Shown here: positions 1 to 8,528 of the stretch, in pieces | Layout of the letters: every line of letters starts with the position of its first letter | Position numbering within the stretch: the first letter of the stretch is position 1 | NCBI GenBank assembly: GCA_003153315.1 | Contig: PLYA01000076.1 | Coordinates: forward strand, 123,695 to 187,694 | DNA length: 64,000 nt | Direction: 5' to 3' | Origin: Bacteroidota bacterium | GTDB taxonomy: Bacteria > Bacteroidota > Bacteroidia > B-17B0 > Aurantibacillaceae | Notes under the pieces: model-generated | Database searches by the model: none | What the model saw: the letters and a program-made list of their open reading frames with translations, nothing else | Told to the model about the DNA's origin: nothing | Translations under genes and position numbers: made by a program

Positions 1-1
1 C

Positions 2-1363
2 AGCCCAACTACCACTATGGTTTATAGTGTAACGGGTACAAATATGTTTGGTTGTACCAATGCAACACCTGCCACGGTAACGGTTAATGTGGTAGCTCCA
101 CCAAACTTAACGGTAAGTTCAAGTTCTTATACTATATGTAATGGCAGTTCGCAAGGTCTTTCTGTTAGCGGTGCAAGTACTTATACCTGGTCGCCTGCAG
201 CAAGTTTATCAAATCCGAATTCAGCTCATCCAACAGCCAGTCCAACCACCACAACTATATATACGGTTAGTGGCATAGCGGGTAGTTGTGCTCCAAGTGC
301 GCCTGTTACGGTTACGGTAGTGGTTATCCCTTCTCCAACGGTAAGTGTTTCAGGTGGGGGGGCAAACTTTCAAACAGTGTGTGCGGGTGGTTTTGTATCT
401 CCCATTAATTTTAGTGTAAGCCCTGCCGGCACTGTTTCTTGGGTAAATAGTGGTACGGCAATAGGTTTAGCTCCATCGGGTTCGGGTAATATTTCGGGGT
501 TCGCTACTCCAACAGTAAGTGTTCAAACAGTAGGGGTTATTACTGTAAACGCCACAGCTTCGGGCACAGGTTGTAATTCTACAAGCAATACAGATTTAAC
601 TTATACCATAACTATTAATCCATTGCCATCGGTTACTCTTACAGCAAGCAATAATGGTATTTGCAGTGGTAATTGTGTTGCCCTTACTGAGGGTGTTACA
701 GGGGGTACACCTGCTTATACATATATATTGCAACCGGGAAATATTACCGTTCCAAATTATACAGTATGCCCTACTACTACAACAACCTATACCTATATTG
801 TTACAGATGCTAATAATTGTAGTTCAACCAGCATACTAACCGTAACCGTATTTCCCTTGCCAACCGTTACTTGCTCGGCAACACCTGATACTATATTGGC
901 AGGCAATTCTTCCGTATTAAATGCTTCTGTGTTTGGTGGTGTAGGACCTTACACGTATATATGGGCACCCGCAGCAACGTTAAGTGCTGTTACCGGAAAT
1001 TCGGTAGTTGCAACTCCTATTGTTCCAACCTGTTATACTATTACTGTTATGGATGCAACTGGTTGTGAAAATATGTGCAGTATTTGTGTTCATATAAATA
1101 GCATAACCGGCATGAATAAGCTGATAGGTAGTAATGATATTACTATTTACCCAAACCCTAACAACGGCAGTTTTGTTATAGAGCCAAACAGCGCAACAAA
1201 ACAAATTATGCAGGTGTATGATGTAAATGCTAAGCTAGTTTTAACTCAAACTATAAATGGTAAAACAAGTATTGATGCTAGTTCTTTAGGTGAAGGAGTT
1301 TATAACATCAGCATCTCAAGCAAAGAAGGAATAATAAATAAAAGAATAGTACTAGTTAAGTAA
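2..1363 (+). CDS. Large Ig-like/PKD-repeat surface protein with T9SS sorting domain (5' end outside window)
   Basis: The frame is open from base 2, and its first residues already match the internal repeat 'SPTTTTIYTVSG', so the gene starts upstream of the window. The visible 453 residues are tandem beta-sandwich modules rich in Thr, Ser, Val and Pro, of the SprB/Ig-like kind that recur in Bacteroidota adhesins ('YTWSPAASLS', 'TVTVFPLPTV'). The last ~75 residues ('ITIYPNPNNGSF' to 'KRIVLVK') form a type A T9SS C-terminal domain, so the product should be exported by Sec, carried over the outer membrane by T9SS and anchored or released at the surface. The adjacent downstream gene ends in a nearly identical sorting domain. 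Ligand and role (adhesion or gliding) cannot be read from sequence. Confidence 0.85.
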   Translation, partial: SPTTTMVYSVTGTNMFGCTNATPATVTVNVVAPPNLTVSSSSYTICNGSSQGLSVSGASTYTWSPAASLSNPNSAHPTASPTTTTIYTVSGIAGSCAPSAPVTVTVVVIPSPTVSVSGGGANFQTVCAGGFVSPINFSVSPAGTVSWVNSGTAIGLAPSGSGNISGFATPTVSVQTVGVITVNATASGTGCNSTSNTDLTYTITINPLPSVTLTASNNGICSGNCVALTEGVTGGTPAYTYILQPGNITVPNYTVCPTTTTTYTYIVTDANNCSSTSILTVTVFPLPTVTCSATPDTILAGNSSVLNASVFGGVGPYTYIWAPAATLSAVTGNSVVATPIVPTCYTITVMDATGCENMCSICVHINSITGMNKLIGSNDITIYPNPNNGSFVIEPNSATKQIMQVYDVNAKLVLTQTINGKTSIDASSLGEGVYNISISSKEGIINKRIVLVK

Positions 1364-1378
1364 ACAGAAACAAACAAC

Positions 1379-4300
1379 ATGAAAAAACTACTTACCCTCT
1401 TAGCCTTAGCGTTTTGTTTGAATGGGAAGGCACAGATTACAACTTTATTAAGCTTTAATGTTTCAGATGGGCAAGTTCCTTGGGGTTCTCTAGTTTCTGA
1501 TGGTACTTATTTATATGGGATGACATACGGCGGAGGATCAGGTTTATCCCCTTCATGTGGTAGTTATGGATGCGGAACTATATTTAGAATAAAACCCGAT
1601 GGAAGCGGCGATACAGTACTTTTCAATTTTAATTTTGCAAACGGAGCAAATCCAATAGGTTCTCTTATTTATGACGGAACTTTTTTATATGGTATGACTT
1701 GGGATGGAGGATCTCATGGCGGCGGTGTTATTTTTAAAATAAAGCCAAATGGGACGGGCTTTGATACTTTAGGTTGTTTTGGCAATAATGGATTATTTGG
1801 ATATAAACCTGAAAGTGATTTGTATTACGACGGGACTTATTTATATGGAACAACCACTTCCAGTAATAGTTATGGAGGAAATATTTTTAAAATAAAAACG
1901 GACGGAACAGGATTTACAAACCTTCATAATTTTATATATGAAGACATAAATGGGAGTTTTCCTGTTAGCTCGTTAATCTCGGATGGCACATATTTATATG
2001 GAACTACATTATATGGAGGAGCAAGTCGCAATGGTACTGTATACAAAATAAAACCTGACGGAACAAGTTTTGCAAAAATATATGACTTTGCCGATTCAAC
2101 TAATGGCCACAATCCAGGAGGCTCGTTATTATATGATGGAGCTTATTTATATGGAATGACAAGGATTGGCGGTATAAATAATAAAGGAGTTTTATTTAAA
2201 GTAAAAACAGACGGAACCGGATTCTCAAAACTTATAGACTTTAATGGTACAAGTGGGTATTTCCCAAACTTCGGCTCTCTTATATCAGACGGCACATTTT
2301 TATATGGCATGACTATGGATGGGGGATCTATTGGTGAAGGAAATATATTTAAGATTAAACCTGACGGCAGTAATTACACAGATTTATATGACTTTTCAGG
2401 TTACCCTCACGGAAGCCAGCCCTATGGTTCACTTTACTTTTATAACAACATTTTATATGGAATGACAAATAGTGGCGGTGCACTGGGATCTCTTTCCCCA
2501 TGGGGTACAATATTTAAATTTTGTATCCCTGTTTGGTCAAGTAGCACTAGTATTTGCCTTGGAGATACTGCAACTTTAATAGCTAATGCGAGTAGTATTA
2601 GTACCTATACTTGGAATACAGGAGTTATAGGTGATACTATTAAAGTATCGCCTTCGGTAACAACGATTTATACAGTAAGTGGTACAACAGGTACTTGTAC
2701 ATCTGTTGCAACAACAACAGTAACTGTTTTTCCACTACCAACAGTAAGTTATACATTAACTGCAACATCAACACCGCATTATTATGACGCTGTCCCTGCT
2801 TATTCATCAAACGTAAGCAGTGCTAGGTGGTATTGGGGTGATGGTACTTCTACGGTGGGGCTTTACCCAAGCCATACTTATTCTGTGGCAGGCACCTATA
2901 GTATTTGTGTTACTGCCTATTCCTCTTGTGGAGATTCTGCCGTGTCTTGTCAAAATGATGCGGTGTCTCGTTTAGCTAATAACAACAGCGTATTTAGTAA
3001 TATGGTTTATATTAATGTAGTAAGCAGCATTACCACTGCCACGGCAAGCCCAAGCACTATATGCGCAGGCAGCACAACTACGTTAACAGCCAGCGGGGCT
3101 ACAACCTATAGTTGGTCTCCGGGAACAGGCTTAAGTGCTACCACAGGCAGCATGGTTGCTGCCAGTCCAACAGTTACTACTACGTATACGGTGGTAGGTA
3201 CTACGGGTGCTTCTACCGTAAGTACGGCAATAACAGTTAGTGTTAATCCTTTGCCTGTTGTTCATTTCACGGCAAATCATCCTTGTTTGGGTACTGCGGT
3301 TACAATTACAAATACAACTCCTAATCAATCTTCCATTACTAATTGGAGTTGGAATTTTGGAGATGGCAGTACGTCTACTATTGCTTCTCCGCCTGCGCAT
3401 AGCTATTCAGCTGCAGGCTGTTATTCGGTTGCTCTAACAGCTACAAACACTAACGGTTGCAATGGTTCTTTTGATACTACAATATATGTGCATGCAAATC
3501 CCGAAGGGACTTTTGATGCTTGGGAAGCTTGTCTAGGAAATACATCAGATTTTATGGATGGCTCATATATAACAAATCCCTCATGTTTAAATGATCGTAT
3601 AACATTTTGGCAATGGGACTTTGGTGACGGAACTACAATTTCTACTTATACAACGGGTACTTTACCAGATACCATTAAACACACCTATGCATTTTGTGGC
3701 GCTTTTAATATTACCTTAACAGTAACTACCAATAACGGATGTTCAAGCACAGTTACCCTTACAGGTGATACGGTATTTTGTTTACCTGTTGTAAGTATAA
3801 CCCCTGTAAAACCCTCTCTTTGTAACGGTAGTATTACAGGAATTAATTTATACGCACATGGTGCACAAACCTATACCTGGACACAATCTGCGCTTGCATC
3901 TTGGCCGGCATACTTAGATGCAAAGGGAGATAGCGTTTGGGTAAATCCTTCAAGTTTAAGTCCACCGCAAGCTTTTACGTATTCTGCCACGGGTACCGAT
4001 TCAAAAGGTTGTGTTGCAACAGCAGCTGATACTATAAAGGTTATTGCCTGCCCTCCACTCTATCAAAAACTGCTGGCAGATTCTGTTACAGAGTTTGATA
4101 TAGTTAGTGCCTGTTTATTTACAAGGCTCAGCAATCCAAATCAAACTTTAAGTAATTGTATTACTTTATCGGGATATGGTGGTGGCGCTCCAAACCAGTG
4201 GTATGCTAAAGGTGATAGTTTATATGGTGGGAAAACTTACAAAAAGATAACTAATAACAATACTTTTCAGGGCTTAATGAGAGAAGATACTATAACTAAA

Positions 4301-5014
4301 AAAGTTTATTTTATTCAATACTGCAATACGTATGAAGAACTTTTGTATAACTTCTCTTTAAATCAGGGAGATACCGTTACTTATCACTTTGTTTACTCTT
4401 CAGGCTTAATGACCAGCGGGGTGTTTACTTTAGATTCCATCAGATTGAAACATGACTATAAAGGCTACCGTAATCACTTCTATTTAAAAAATCATAGTGT
4501 TATTGGTAATGATGTTTTAGAAATGATTGAAGGAGTTGGAAATGTAAGTCATCCGTTGTTTTTATATTATCAGTTTCAACAAAACGCATTTAACACAGCG
4601 TTTTCTTCTTGTTCAGGAGCAAATTTTAATATGGCTTTAAGCTGCAAGTGGGATAATGGAAACAAAATGTATTATGATAGTTGTTTATATCATGAAGCAA
4701 ATATACATGGTGGGTTGTTTGGACCAGATTCTTGTACTTATTGCTGGGGGGCAACAGGTGGTATAGAGCAATATACATCTTTAGAAAAAGTTACTATTTC
4801 ACCAAATCCTACTAATGGTAACTTTATAATAGAGCCAAACAGCATAACAAAACAAACTATGCAGTTATATGATGTAAACGGTAAGCTTGTATTAAGTCAA
4901 ACTATAAATGGCAAAACCAATATAGATGCCGGCAGCTTAAACGAAGGCGTTTATAACATCTGTATCATTGGCAATGAAGGTATAGTAAACAGGAAGTTGG
5001 TAATAGTTAAGTAG
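1379..5014 (+). CDS. T9SS-secreted protein with GloVer-type tandem repeats and PKD domains
   Basis: 1211 aa. Residues 1-19 are a Sec signal peptide ('MKKLLTLLALAFCLNGKAQ'). Residues ~20-380 hold about seven repeats of the form 'SDGTYLYGMTxxGG...IFKIKPDGTGF', which match the 'GloVer' tandem-repeat family often found in beta-propeller-like secreted proteins. Then come an Ig-like module and at least three PKD-type modules ('WYWGDGTST', 'WNFGDGSTS', 'WQWDFGDGTT'), a ~250-residue unassigned segment, and a type A T9SS sorting domain over the last ~70 residues. It starts 15 bases after the preceding gene, so the two are probably co-transcribed. The function is probably surface display or binding; no catalytic motif was seen. 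Confidence 0.85.
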   Translation: MKKLLTLLALAFCLNGKAQITTLLSFNVSDGQVPWGSLVSDGTYLYGMTYGGGSGLSPSCGSYGCGTIFRIKPDGSGDTVLFNFNFANGANPIGSLIYDGTFLYGMTWDGGSHGGGVIFKIKPNGTGFDTLGCFGNNGLFGYKPESDLYYDGTYLYGTTTSSNSYGGNIFKIKTDGTGFTNLHNFIYEDINGSFPVSSLISDGTYLYGTTLYGGASRNGTVYKIKPDGTSFAKIYDFADSTNGHNPGGSLLYDGAYLYGMTRIGGINNKGVLFKVKTDGTGFSKLIDFNGTSGYFPNFGSLISDGTFLYGMTMDGGSIGEGNIFKIKPDGSNYTDLYDFSGYPHGSQPYGSLYFYNNILYGMTNSGGALGSLSPWGTIFKFCIPVWSSSTSICLGDTATLIANASSISTYTWNTGVIGDTIKVSPSVTTIYTVSGTTGTCTSVATTTVTVFPLPTVSYTLTATSTPHYYDAVPAYSSNVSSARWYWGDGTSTVGLYPSHTYSVAGTYSICVTAYSSCGDSAVSCQNDAVSRLANNNSVFSNMVYINVVSSITTATASPSTICAGSTTTLTASGATTYSWSPGTGLSATTGSMVAASPTVTTTYTVVGTTGASTVSTAITVSVNPLPVVHFTANHPCLGTAVTITNTTPNQSSITNWSWNFGDGSTSTIASPPAHSYSAAGCYSVALTATNTNGCNGSFDTTIYVHANPEGTFDAWEACLGNTSDFMDGSYITNPSCLNDRITFWQWDFGDGTTISTYTTGTLPDTIKHTYAFCGAFNITLTVTTNNGCSSTVTLTGDTVFCLPVVSITPVKPSLCNGSITGINLYAHGAQTYTWTQSALASWPAYLDAKGDSVWVNPSSLSPPQAFTYSATGTDSKGCVATAADTIKVIACPPLYQKLLADSVTEFDIVSACLFTRLSNPNQTLSNCITLSGYGGGAPNQWYAKGDSLYGGKTYKKITNNNTFQGLMREDTITKKVYFIQYCNTYEELLYNFSLNQGDTVTYHFVYSSGLMTSGVFTLDSIRLKHDYKGYRNHFYLKNHSVIGNDVLEMIEGVGNVSHPLFLYYQFQQNAFNTAFSSCSGANFNMALSCKWDNGNKMYYDSCLYHEANIHGGLFGPDSCTYCWGATGGIEQYTSLEKVTISPNPTNGNFIIEPNSITKQTMQLYDVNGKLVLSQTINGKTNIDAGSLNEGVYNICIIGNEGIVNRKLVIVK

Positions 5015-5026
5015 TTTTTCTACTTA
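5008..5026. terminator. Short hairpin shared by convergent stop codons
   Basis: TAAGTAG-TTTTT-CTACTTA is a 7-bp stem that overlaps the stop codons of the convergent surface-protein gene and nth, which are only 5 bases apart. It could act as a weak bidirectional terminator. The stem is short and AT-rich, so confidence is low. Confidence 0.3.
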
Positions 5027-5652
5027 GTCAATGTTTTATAAAAAACACAACTGTCCTTCAAAACACATTCATCATGCTTTGGGTTAGTGGGCCTGCAAGT
5101 TTCTCTTCCTAAAAAAGAAATGGCCATGCCAAGTTCACCCCAGTCTTTTTGAGGAACGGCTTCCATCAGTTGCTGCTCTATTTTCTTAGGGTCGGTACCG
5201 CTTGCTACACCAATACGGGGTGCTACGCGTACCACATGCAGGTCTACAATAATTCCTTCTGCTTTAACACCTGCTTCGCGCATAATAACGTTTGCCGATT
5301 TGCGGCCAATGCCCGGAAGCTTGGTAAGCTCTTCCATAGTAAGCGGAATGTTTTTATCCTCCTTTACTGTTTTGGCAAGTTCCAACAACCACTTTGTTTT
5401 GTTGCCAAAGTTTCTCACCTTCCCAATAAAAGGATACAAAGCTTCAGCATCTGCTCTGGCTAAAGATTTCATATCAGGAAATGCTTTAAAAAACGGAGGA
5501 GCTACCTGGTTAATATGTTTATCAGAATCTTGTGCCGAAAGAATAACCATTACCACCAACTGGTATGTATTCTTATAATCTAAAGGATGTGGCTTTCCTT
5601 TATACTTTTTTATCAGTGGTTTAAATACTTCCTGCCAGTCGGTTTTACTCAT
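5020..5652 (-). CDS. nth: Endonuclease III (DNA glycosylase/AP lyase) with a His-substituted FeS motif
   Basis: 210 aa, the usual family length. It excises oxidised pyrimidines and nicks abasic sites in base-excision repair. The helix-hairpin-helix 'KLPGIGRKSANVI' supplies catalytic Lys118, and 'VDLHVVRVAPR' supplies Asp137. The C-terminal iron-sulfur loop reads C186-x6-H193-x2-C196-x5-C202, where the E. coli enzyme has C-x6-C-x2-C-x5-C. The second cluster ligand is therefore His here, and the codon is clearly CAT. Spacing is intact, so a cluster may still form with mixed ligation. The gene lies 24 bases after nuoN and is probably the last gene of that transcript. A fully lost cluster is the alternative. 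Confidence 0.92.
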   Translation of the reverse strand: MSKTDWQEVFKPLIKKYKGKPHPLDYKNTYQLVVMVILSAQDSDKHINQVAPPFFKAFPDMKSLARADAEALYPFIGKVRNFGNKTKWLLELAKTVKEDKNIPLTMEELTKLPGIGRKSANVIMREAGVKAEGIIVDLHVVRVAPRIGVASGTDPKKIEQQLMEAVPQKDWGELGMAISFLGRETCRPTNPKHDECVLKDSCVFYKTLTK

Positions 5653-5676
5653 ATTGCAAAGTAAGAGAATTGCTAC

Positions 5677-7053
5677 TTACAACATCCTCACAATCAAATC
5701 AGGTAACAAGCCTATTACAATAGTAATTACACTTGTGATGCCAAGTAACATGGCATGAGAAGAATCTATTTGTAAGGGTTCCTCTGTATGCGGTTTTTTA
5801 AAGTACATGGCTATAATTACTTTAAAGTAATAGTAAACGCCCACACAAGAAGTAAGCACCGCTAATATCAACAACCATTTAAACGAACTTGCCATAAGGG
5901 TAGTAAATATAAAATACTTGGCAAAGAAGCCTGCTGTTACCGGTATTCCGGCTAAAGAAAGCATAGCAATTAACATACCTAAAGCAATCATGGGGTTGCG
6001 TTTGGCAAGACCGTTAAAAGCTTCAAAACTGGTATCTCCGTTTTTGCTTACCTGATATAAAACCGTAAAGCTTGCTATAGAACCTATTGAATAAGCCAAC
6101 GTGTAATATAAAATTGCCTGAACAGAGAAATGCGCATTAACCGCCAAGATAGCCATCAGCATAAAGGCCGCATGACTGATACTTGAATACGCAAGCATAC
6201 GCTTTACACTGCTCTGTGAAGCTGCTGTTATATTTGAAATAACCAGTGATAAAGCTATAATAATGCTAAGTGCCAGACTCCATGTTTCGTTGATACCACC
6301 AAAGCCAATTAAGAATAAACGCATAAAAGCGGCAAAGGCAGCTGTTTTTACGATGGTACTCATTAATGCAGTAATTACCGTTGGAGAACCTTCGTACACA
6401 TCGGGTGCCCAAAAGTGAAAAGGAGCAGCACTTACTTTAAAGCACATAGCCACCAACATCATAATAACACCTGCATAAAAAAACATAGGTAAATTACCTG
6501 CTGATATTTTAGAACGCATCAGCATAATATCAAAGGTTCCGGTTGCTCCATAGATTAAAGCGATACCAAAAAGTAAAAAGGCAGAAGCCAAAGAACCCAT
6601 AATTAAATATTTAAAGCCGGCTTCGTTTGATTTGATATCGTTCTTTTTACTTGCCGCAAGCACATATAATGGAATCGAAAGAATTTCTATTCCTAAAAAC
6701 AAGGTAGTCATGTTGCTGAAAGCTGTTAGCATTAAACCACCCGTAATAGCAAACAGTACCAAAGCAAAATGATCGGCCAGGGAAGTTTCATTATTAAAAT
6801 AATCGTTTGCTAAAATGAACCAGAAGAAAGCTGTAATAAGAATTACTCCGCTAAAGGCAAGAGCAACATTATCAAAGCGTATCATGTTATTGAAATGTTC
6901 AATAGACATGTTGTTGTTAAACTCCATGAAATTAGCAGCATAAGCAACCAATATTCCTAACAGCACAATGGGATAAAGCAGGCGTTTGAATTTAAAAATC
7001 TCAGCCAGCATGGCTAAAATTCCTAATCCGCTTATAATAAAAAGTCCTTTCAT
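5677..7053 (-). CDS. nuoN: NADH-quinone oxidoreductase subunit N
   Basis: 458 aa, about 14 predicted transmembrane helices. This is one of three antiporter-like proton-channel subunits of the complex I membrane arm. Family signatures include 'FLGIEILSIPLYVLAA', which carries the key TM5 glutamate, 'GSLASAFLLFGIALIYGATG', the lysine-bearing 'FKVSAAPFHFWAPDVYEGSP' and 'LAYSSISHAAFMLM'. Its start is 3 bases after the nuoM stop. It is the last subunit of the nuoJKLMN segment and is followed by nth. The family assignment is secure from the motifs and the gene order. Confidence 0.96.
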   Translation of the reverse strand: MKGLFIISGLGILAMLAEIFKFKRLLYPIVLLGILVAYAANFMEFNNNMSIEHFNNMIRFDNVALAFSGVILITAFFWFILANDYFNNETSLADHFALVLFAITGGLMLTAFSNMTTLFLGIEILSIPLYVLAASKKNDIKSNEAGFKYLIMGSLASAFLLFGIALIYGATGTFDIMLMRSKISAGNLPMFFYAGVIMMLVAMCFKVSAAPFHFWAPDVYEGSPTVITALMSTIVKTAAFAAFMRLFLIGFGGINETWSLALSIIIALSLVISNITAASQSSVKRMLAYSSISHAAFMLMAILAVNAHFSVQAILYYTLAYSIGSIASFTVLYQVSKNGDTSFEAFNGLAKRNPMIALGMLIAMLSLAGIPVTAGFFAKYFIFTTLMASSFKWLLILAVLTSCVGVYYYFKVIIAMYFKKPHTEEPLQIDSSHAMLLGITSVITIVIGLLPDLIVRML

Positions 7054-7056
7054 AAT

Positions 7057-8520
7057 TTATTTCAAATTCATGAGTAATGCTTTTACAGCAGGTTCAGCCA
7101 AATCATTTAATGGTTTTGGATACACACCAAATGCAATCACCGCTAAACATATAACCATTAAAACGGCTTTGTCTGTATCGGCTAAAGAACCAAAGGTTAC
7201 TTCATTCGCTTTTTTCTCGCCTAACATAATTGCCTGGTAACTGCGTAACATATACACGGCACCCAGTATTATGGTTAACCCCGCAAATGCCGCCAGCCAT
7301 GCGCTGTATTGAAATACACCGTTTATTAATAAGAACTCGCCCACAAAACCATTGGTAAGAGGAAGTGCAACAGAGCCTAACAGGATGATTAAGAACAATA
7401 CCCCAAATTGCCCGTTCATGCTGCGAATGCCACCTAACTTATCTATATCGCGTGTGCCTGTATGACGGATTAAAATATCGGCAATTAAAAACAGACCAAC
7501 TACGTTAATACCATGACTTAGCATTTGTATAACAGCACCTTGCACACCCTGTTGATTAGCCGACAAAATTCCTGCAGCAATTAAACCAACGTGCGCAATA
7601 GATGAATATGCAATTAAACGTTTGTAATCTTTTTGAACGATGGCAATGCAGGATGCATAAATAATTCCTACCACGGCAAAGCCCATGGCTACTCCGCCCC
7701 ATTTAGCTAATGCCAAAGGAGCAATAGGTAATAACCATTTAATTAAACCGAAGGTTCCCATCTTTAACATTATACCTGAAAGCAACATGGTGCCTTGTGT
7801 AGGCGCTGTTACATAGGTATCGGGTTGCCAGGTGTGCAAAGGGAAGATAGGCATCTTAATAGCAAAAGCAATAAAGATGGTCCAGAAAACAAATGATTGC
7901 TGGCTAAGATTTAAGCTTCTTCCTGCAGCATATAAATCATTTATAGCAAATGATTTTACGCCTGTATCTAAACCTGTGTGGTTGTATAAAAAGATTAAGC
8001 CAATCAGCATAAACAAAGAACCAAACAACGTATACAGGAAAAATTTGAACGTAATTCTCGCGCGATTTTCTCCGCCCCATAACAAACAGATAAAATAAAT
8101 AGGGATAAGAGCCAACTCCCAAAACACATAAAACAGGAATCCATCATTAGCTACAAATACACCCACTAATGCACTTTGCATCATTAGTATCAAAGCATAA
8201 AAAGTATTTGGTTTATCATACGTAGTTTTGAAAGAGGAAAGAATAATAAGCGGAACAAGGAAGGTGGTTAATAAAACCAATAACAAACCAATTCCATCTA
8301 AACCAACGGCAAATTTAATTCCCAAAGATTCAACCCAAGTGCAATTAAGTTTTAAAGCATCCATAGCAGGATTGCTTTTAAACCAAACATAAACCATCAA
8401 ACTTATACCGAACTCAACCATCGAAAAAGTAAAGGCTACTTTTTTAGCTCCATCACCTTTAATGAACAACAAAAGCAAGGATGCCAGTAAAGGAAATAAT
8501 ATCAGAAAACCAATTAACAT
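7057..8520 (-). CDS. nuoM: NADH-quinone oxidoreductase subunit M
   Basis: 487 aa, polytopic antiporter-like subunit of complex I. 'FWELALIPIYFICLLWGG' carries the conserved TM5 glutamate, and 'AFAIKMPIFPLHTWQPDTYV' carries the TM7 lysine and the discontinuous-helix proline region. 'LIAYSSIAHVGLIAAG' is the conserved TM8 stretch. Length is close to the usual ~490-510. It lies between nuoL (8-base gap) and nuoN (3-base gap) in one transcript and takes part in proton translocation driven by NADH:menaquinone electron transfer. Confidence 0.96.
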   Translation of the reverse strand: MLIGFLILFPLLASLLLLFIKGDGAKKVAFTFSMVEFGISLMVYVWFKSNPAMDALKLNCTWVESLGIKFAVGLDGIGLLLVLLTTFLVPLIILSSFKTTYDKPNTFYALILMMQSALVGVFVANDGFLFYVFWELALIPIYFICLLWGGENRARITFKFFLYTLFGSLFMLIGLIFLYNHTGLDTGVKSFAINDLYAAGRSLNLSQQSFVFWTIFIAFAIKMPIFPLHTWQPDTYVTAPTQGTMLLSGIMLKMGTFGLIKWLLPIAPLALAKWGGVAMGFAVVGIIYASCIAIVQKDYKRLIAYSSIAHVGLIAAGILSANQQGVQGAVIQMLSHGINVVGLFLIADILIRHTGTRDIDKLGGIRSMNGQFGVLFLIILLGSVALPLTNGFVGEFLLINGVFQYSAWLAAFAGLTIILGAVYMLRSYQAIMLGEKKANEVTFGSLADTDKAVLMVICLAVIAFGVYPKPLNDLAEPAVKALLMNLK

Positions 8521-8528
8521 ATCTTTCT

